NCBI RefSeq assembly: GCF_039880525.1
Contig: NZ_CP156989.1
Location: 1-64,000 of the forward strand
Source: Agrococcus sp. ProA11
GTDB lineage: Bacteria > Actinomycetota > Actinomycetes > Actinomycetales > Microbacteriaceae
Length of the DNA: 64,000 nt
Direction of reading: 5' to 3'
Under the pieces are notes generated by a model, which saw only the letters and a list, made by a program, of their open reading frames with translations, was not told where the DNA came from and searched no databases. Position numbers and translations under genes: made by a program. Within the stretch, counting starts at the first letter, position 1, and each line of letters starts with the position of its first letter. Positions 62,115 through 64,000 of the stretch are shown here, in pieces.

Positions 62115-63490
62115 GCGAGACCATCGACAACGACCAGACCGCCAGCGAGCAGGGCGGCGGATGCTGCGGAGGAGGCTGCTGCGGCGGGGCACAGACCCAG
62201 CCCGCGCAGGCCCAGCCCGAGCAGGCCCAGCCCGCGCAGCGGCAGACGCAGCAGCAGCAGGCGCAGGCCGCCGCCGAGCGTCGCGAGACCAAGCCGGATG
62301 CCGCGACCGCGGTGCACATCGAGCCCGGTGCGGCGGTGCCGAGCGCGACCCCCGCCGCGCAGTCCGGCCCCGAGCACGTCGAGCAGCCGGTCGCCTACGA
62401 CGGCATCCTGCTGTCGGGCTTCGGCGGCCCGGAGGGTCAGGATGACGTCATCCCGTTCCTGCGCAACGTCACGCGCGGCCGAGGCATCCCGGATGAGCGC
62501 CTGGAGGAGGTCTCGACCCACTACCGGCACTTCGGCGGCGTCAGCCCCATCAACCAGCAGAACCGCGACCTGAAGGCTGCGCTCGAGGCTGCGCTCCAGG
62601 CGGCCGGGATCGACCTGCCGGTCTACTGGGGCAACCGCAACTGGGCGCCCTACCTCGACGAGGCGCTGCAGCAGGCGTCCGATGCGGGCGCCACCTCGCT
62701 GCTCGCCATCCCCACCTCCGCCTACTCCTCCTACTCGTCGTGCCGGCAGTACCGCGAGGACTGGGCGGATGCGCTCGAGGCGACCGGGCTGCAGGGCACC
62801 ATGCAGATCGACAAGGTGCGGCAGTTCTTCAACCACCCGGGGTTCCTCGCGCCGTTCATCGATGGCGTGCGCGACACCGTGGCCGAGGCACGCGATGCCG
62901 GGTTCGCGGATGCCGACATCGAGGTGCTCTTCGCGACCCACAGCATCCCCACCGCCGACGCGGAGCGATCCGGCGCGCCCGACCTGCACGAGTGGGGGCC
63001 GGGCGGCGGCTACGAGGGGCAGCACCTCGCCGCCGCCGAGCACGTGATGACGGAGGCCGCTCCCGGGCTCGCCTGGCAGCTGGTCTACCAGTCGCGCTCG
63101 GGCCCCGCGTCGCAGCCGTGGCTGGAGCCCGACATCAACGACGCGATCGAGGCGCTCGGCACGGATGGGGCGCCCGAGCGCAAGGCGGTCGTGATCGTGC
63201 CGCTCGGCTTCGTCAGCGACCACATGGAGGTCATGTGGGATCTCGACGAGGAGGCCATCGAGACGGCCACCGAGCGCGGCCTGTGGGTGCGGCGCGCACC
63301 GACGCCCGGTGTCGATCCGCAGTACGTCGGCGCACTCGTCGACCTCGTGCAGGAGCGGCTCGAGGGCCGTCCGGCCGCCGAGCGGAAGGCCGTGACGACG
63401 ATCCACGCCTGGTATGACACCTGCCGGCCGGGGTGCTGCGAGAACCCGCGACTGGGCTTCCGGCCCGCGATCGCGGGGCTGCAGCCGTGA
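62111..63490 (+). CDS. hemH: Coproporphyrin III ferrochelatase (CpfC/HemH) with Cys-rich N-terminal extension
   Basis: CpfC inserts Fe2+ into coproporphyrin III. The catalytic domain starts near residue 96 (YDGILLSGFGGPEG), with metal-site His277 (FATHSIP) and the SDHMEVMWDLDEEA helix (369-382). Cys211 with Cys438, 442 and 443 (DTCRPGCCENPR) fits the [2Fe-2S] cluster of actinobacterial enzymes. Residues 1-95 are extra: a GGGCCGGGCCGG motif (Cys18, 19, 23, 24) followed by a Gln/Ala/Pro-rich linker. GTG 62111 overlaps hemQ. Confidence 0.94.
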   Translation: MSETIDNDQTASEQGGGCCGGGCCGGAQTQPAQAQPEQAQPAQRQTQQQQAQAAAERRETKPDAATAVHIEPGAAVPSATPAAQSGPEHVEQPVAYDGILLSGFGGPEGQDDVIPFLRNVTRGRGIPDERLEEVSTHYRHFGGVSPINQQNRDLKAALEAALQAAGIDLPVYWGNRNWAPYLDEALQQASDAGATSLLAIPTSAYSSYSSCRQYREDWADALEATGLQGTMQIDKVRQFFNHPGFLAPFIDGVRDTVAEARDAGFADADIEVLFATHSIPTADAERSGAPDLHEWGPGGGYEGQHLAAAEHVMTEAAPGLAWQLVYQSRSGPASQPWLEPDINDAIEALGTDGAPERKAVVIVPLGFVSDHMEVMWDLDEEAIETATERGLWVRRAPTPGVDPQYVGALVDLVQERLEGRPAAERKAVTTIHAWYDTCRPGCCENPRLGFRPAIAGLQP

Positions 63491-64000
63491 GCGCGCTGAA
63501 GGTCGGCACGCGCGGCTCCGCGCTCGCACTGGCGCAGACGCGCGCGCTCGCCGCGCGCTTCGACGTCGAGGTGGAGATCGTCGAGATCACCACGCAGGGC
63601 GACACCGACCGCTCGTCGCTGCAGCAGATCGGCGGCACCGGCGTGTTCGTGTCGGCGCTGCGCGACGCGCTGCTCGACGGGCGCGTCGACGTGGCCGTGC
63701 ACTCCATGAAGGATCTGCCGACGGCGGACGCACCGGGCATCGAGCTGGCGGCAGTCGTCAAGCGCGAGGATTCGCGGGATGCGCTCTGCGCGCGCGACGG
63801 ACTGACCTTCGCCGAACTGCCGGAAGGCGCGCAGGTCGGCACCGGTTCGCCGCGCCGTGCGGCGCAGCTGCGTGTTGCCCGCCCCGACCTCGAGGTCGTC
63901 GACATCCGCGGCAACGTGCCCACCCGGCTCGCCCGCGCGCAGGGCGACGCGGAGACCGGTGAGGGCGCCGACCTGGACGCGGTCGTGCTCGCGCTCGCGG
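63487..64000 (+). CDS. hemC: Porphobilinogen deaminase (3' partial)
   Basis: HemC polymerises four porphobilinogens to hydroxymethylbilane. The first 171 residues are present, with VGTRGSALALAQT at the start, TTQGDTDRS, HSMKDLPT and the substrate-binding GTGSPRRAAQL and DIRGNVPTRL. The dipyrromethane-cofactor Cys lies beyond the window edge. GTG 63487 overlaps the hemH stop. An early-pathway gene closing this operon is normal for Actinobacteria. Confidence 0.95.
   Translation, partial: MSALKVGTRGSALALAQTRALAARFDVEVEIVEITTQGDTDRSSLQQIGGTGVFVSALRDALLDGRVDVAVHSMKDLPTADAPGIELAAVVKREDSRDALCARDGLTFAELPEGAQVGTGSPRRAAQLRVARPDLEVVDIRGNVPTRLARAQGDAETGEGADLDAVVLALA

Overview
The window is very GC-rich actinobacterial DNA. 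Gene order and content point to the family Microbacteriaceae, with an Agrococcus-like relative as the best guess. The supporting features are dnaA-dnaN-gnd-recF-dciA-gyrB-gyrA-DUF3566 at the replication origin, the crgA/sortase/pabA block beside the fhaA-fhaB-pstP-rodA-pbpA-pknA-pknB cluster, frequent GTG starts with ATGA/GTGA stop-start overlaps, and a coproporphyrin-dependent haem pathway. The first base lies inside dnaA and the last inside hemC, so both edge genes are partial.

Layout. 1-11.6 kb holds the origin and replication genes (dnaA, oriC, dnaN, gnd, recF, dciA, a FadR-type regulator, gyrB, gyrA, DUF3566). 11.7-18.3 kb has tRNA-Ile and tRNA-Ala, a ThrE-like exporter, a Nudix hydrolase, ppiA, a rhomboid protease, crgA, a class E sortase and pabA. 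18.3-27.3 kb is the minus-strand Ser/Thr kinase and peptidoglycan operon, followed by tRNA-Leu. 27.7-37.7 kb is accessory and all minus strand: a PadR regulator with a membrane protein and a Zn alcohol dehydrogenase; a module of methyltransferase, DoeA-like ectoine hydrolase, M20 deacylase and MHS transporter; and zwf with DUF3159. 37.9-46.1 kb is mixed accessory DNA with a DNA glycosylase, a TetR unit, an IS110-family element, pirin, an RDD protein and pitA. 46.2-55.4 kb is an alpha-glucan or trehalose locus: TreS, a LacI regulator with two perfect operators, a CUT1 ABC importer without its own ATPase, and a debranching-type glycosidase. 55.6-64 kb is the haem locus: hemA plus an MFS transporter diverging from hemE-hemY-hemQ-hemH-hemC.

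How the parts fit. The origin genes and the kinase/wall cluster are housekeeping. gnd and zwf supply oxidative pentose-phosphate steps. The haem locus encodes the enzymes expected for the coproporphyrin route (HemY/CgoX, ChdC, CpfC), and three of them carry unusual added segments. HemA has an insert with three Cys-Pro-Val motifs, HemY has an in-frame copy of a dispersed palindromic repeat, and HemH has a Cys-Cys-rich N-terminal extension.

Most interesting leads: the HemA insert (candidate haem-regulatory motifs); the structured 5' region of the IS110 element (candidate bridge RNA with repeated TAGGACT core words); the REP-like palindrome family, one copy of which is coding; the DoeA/M20/MHS osmolyte-catabolism module; and two long inverted repeats (35.1 kb and 58.4 kb). 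No CRISPR array, rRNA gene or prophage was seen.
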